This document shows positions 42,871-43,500 of a DNA stretch of 43,500 nucleotides, piece by piece. Position numbers and translations under genes: made by a program. This DNA is from Symbiodinium natans (lineage: Eukaryota > Sar > Dinophyceae > Suessiales > Symbiodiniaceae). Below the pieces are notes generated by a model. It saw nothing but the letters and a program-made list of their open reading frames with translations. It did no database searches and was not told the origin of the DNA. Position 1 is the first letter of the stretch, and each line of letters opens with the position of its first letter. The stretch is from NCBI GenBank assembly GCA_905221605.1, contig CAJNDS010002067.1, positions 528,895 through 572,394 on the forward strand. Direction: 5' to 3'.

Positions 42871-43500
42871 GTTTTCACGGCAATTGCCGGCTTGCAAAGC
42901 TGCGAGGCTGAGCTCGAATTGTGGAATTGTGGAGTGGTCCACGTCTGTGCAAAGAGATTGGGGCACCATCTCTGTGAGCGATTCCGCCAGGCGTTGCTCA
43001 AGCTAATTAGAATTATGAGGAAGTTCCGATCATGGTCGCTGGCTTTGCTTGCCTGTTTCCCTCTCCTGACGTATGTGGACACAGACTTTTCGCTCCGTCC
43101 CACGCCAAAGCTTCATCGGCATGTCGCGCGAGCCAATGCTGCCAACACCGTTGAATTGTCGCCAGTTCACACCGAATTTCCTAGAGTGCCCCACATCAAT
43201 GTAGAGCTTCATGCGGACTGTGTAGGTCAGCCGGCGAACCGAAACTGTTGCTTTATGCAGGCTCTGGTCAAGGCTGCCTACATAGATGAGGCCCAGATTT
43301 CAATCGCCAGCCTATGTCGGAAGGGACGGGGGTATTTGCTGACCTGACACAGGAGGCTGTGGAAACTGCTTGTGCCGCGCTGGCTGTGAACGTTCTCAAA
43401 GGCAACGTGGATCAGGTGGAAGCGTTGATGGTGGTGAGGAACCTACCTGCTATCGCTGGTTTTTTTTCTCAGCGGGTTTCAGGAATCGGCTCAGGTGTTG
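42871..43500 (+). CDS. unknown gene, partial at right edge
   Basis: An AG|G acceptor (TCTGCCCAG|GTT) at 42870/42871 opens a 420-nt frame to 43290. It includes VCAKRLGHHLCERFRQALL, KFRSWSLALLACFPLL (a possible membrane or buried helix) and VHTEFPRVPHINVELHADC. A GC donor (GATGAG|GCCCAG) at 43291 joins in phase to 43353 (EEAVETACAALAVNVLKG, then NVDQVEALM). The intron is 62 nt. A GT donor at 43431 is possible, or the exon continues to the window end. A small exon boundary may also lie at 43260/43261. The protein is helical; no family is recognised. Confidence 0.5.

Overview
The window looks like nuclear DNA of a dinoflagellate, probably of the Symbiodiniaceae type. The evidence is threefold. 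Conserved eukaryotic genes are broken by many short introns that mostly begin with GC or GA rather than GT and end in AG followed by a G in the next exon. Every recognisable gene lies on the + strand, the one-way gene order usual in dinoflagellates. There is also a long tract of decayed TTTAGGG/CCCTAAA sequence. I saw no prokaryotic, organellar or viral genes and no tRNA or rRNA gene.

Three genes can be named. (1) At 15.7-19.3 kb there is a non-canonical poly(A)/terminal nucleotidyltransferase with a Pro-rich N-terminus, a winged-helix-like domain and a Thr/Ser/Ala repeat. (2) At 25.8-29.1 kb there is a complete translation termination factor eRF3 (SUP35/GSPT1 family). Its Gln/Gly/Tyr-rich, Sup35-like N-terminal region is spread over short exons, all joined by GC-AG introns. 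(3) At 29.9-31.9 kb there is a MAK/ICK-type (RCK family) protein kinase of 14 exons. I reconstructed it exon by exon: 9 of its 13 introns have GC donors, 3 have GA and 1 has GT.

The same splice grammar (AG|G acceptor, G-starting donor, matching phase) also reveals probable multi-exon genes of unknown function at about 2.6-3.9, 5.9-7.8, 10.8-11.9, 22.6-24.3, 33.1-34.3 and 42.9-43.5 kb. The last one runs off the window.

The spaces between genes are full of repeats. There are purine-rich microsatellite blocks at 13.1-14.6 and 34.7-35.0 kb with associated G/C hairpins. A 34-bp tandem repeat lies at 21.7 kb, and a degenerate telomere-like tract at 37.2-38.5 kb. A direct/inverted/direct repeat trio lies at 38.67-39.0 kb. 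A foldback element built from TTGCCCCAC units, with terminal inverted repeats, lies at 41.89-42.34 kb.

Functionally, eRF3 (translation termination) and the kinase (a family tied to cilium/flagellum length and transport) are neighbours only about 0.77 kb apart. I see no evidence that the genes form one pathway. The boundaries of the unknown genes are approximate, and all splice models need transcript evidence.
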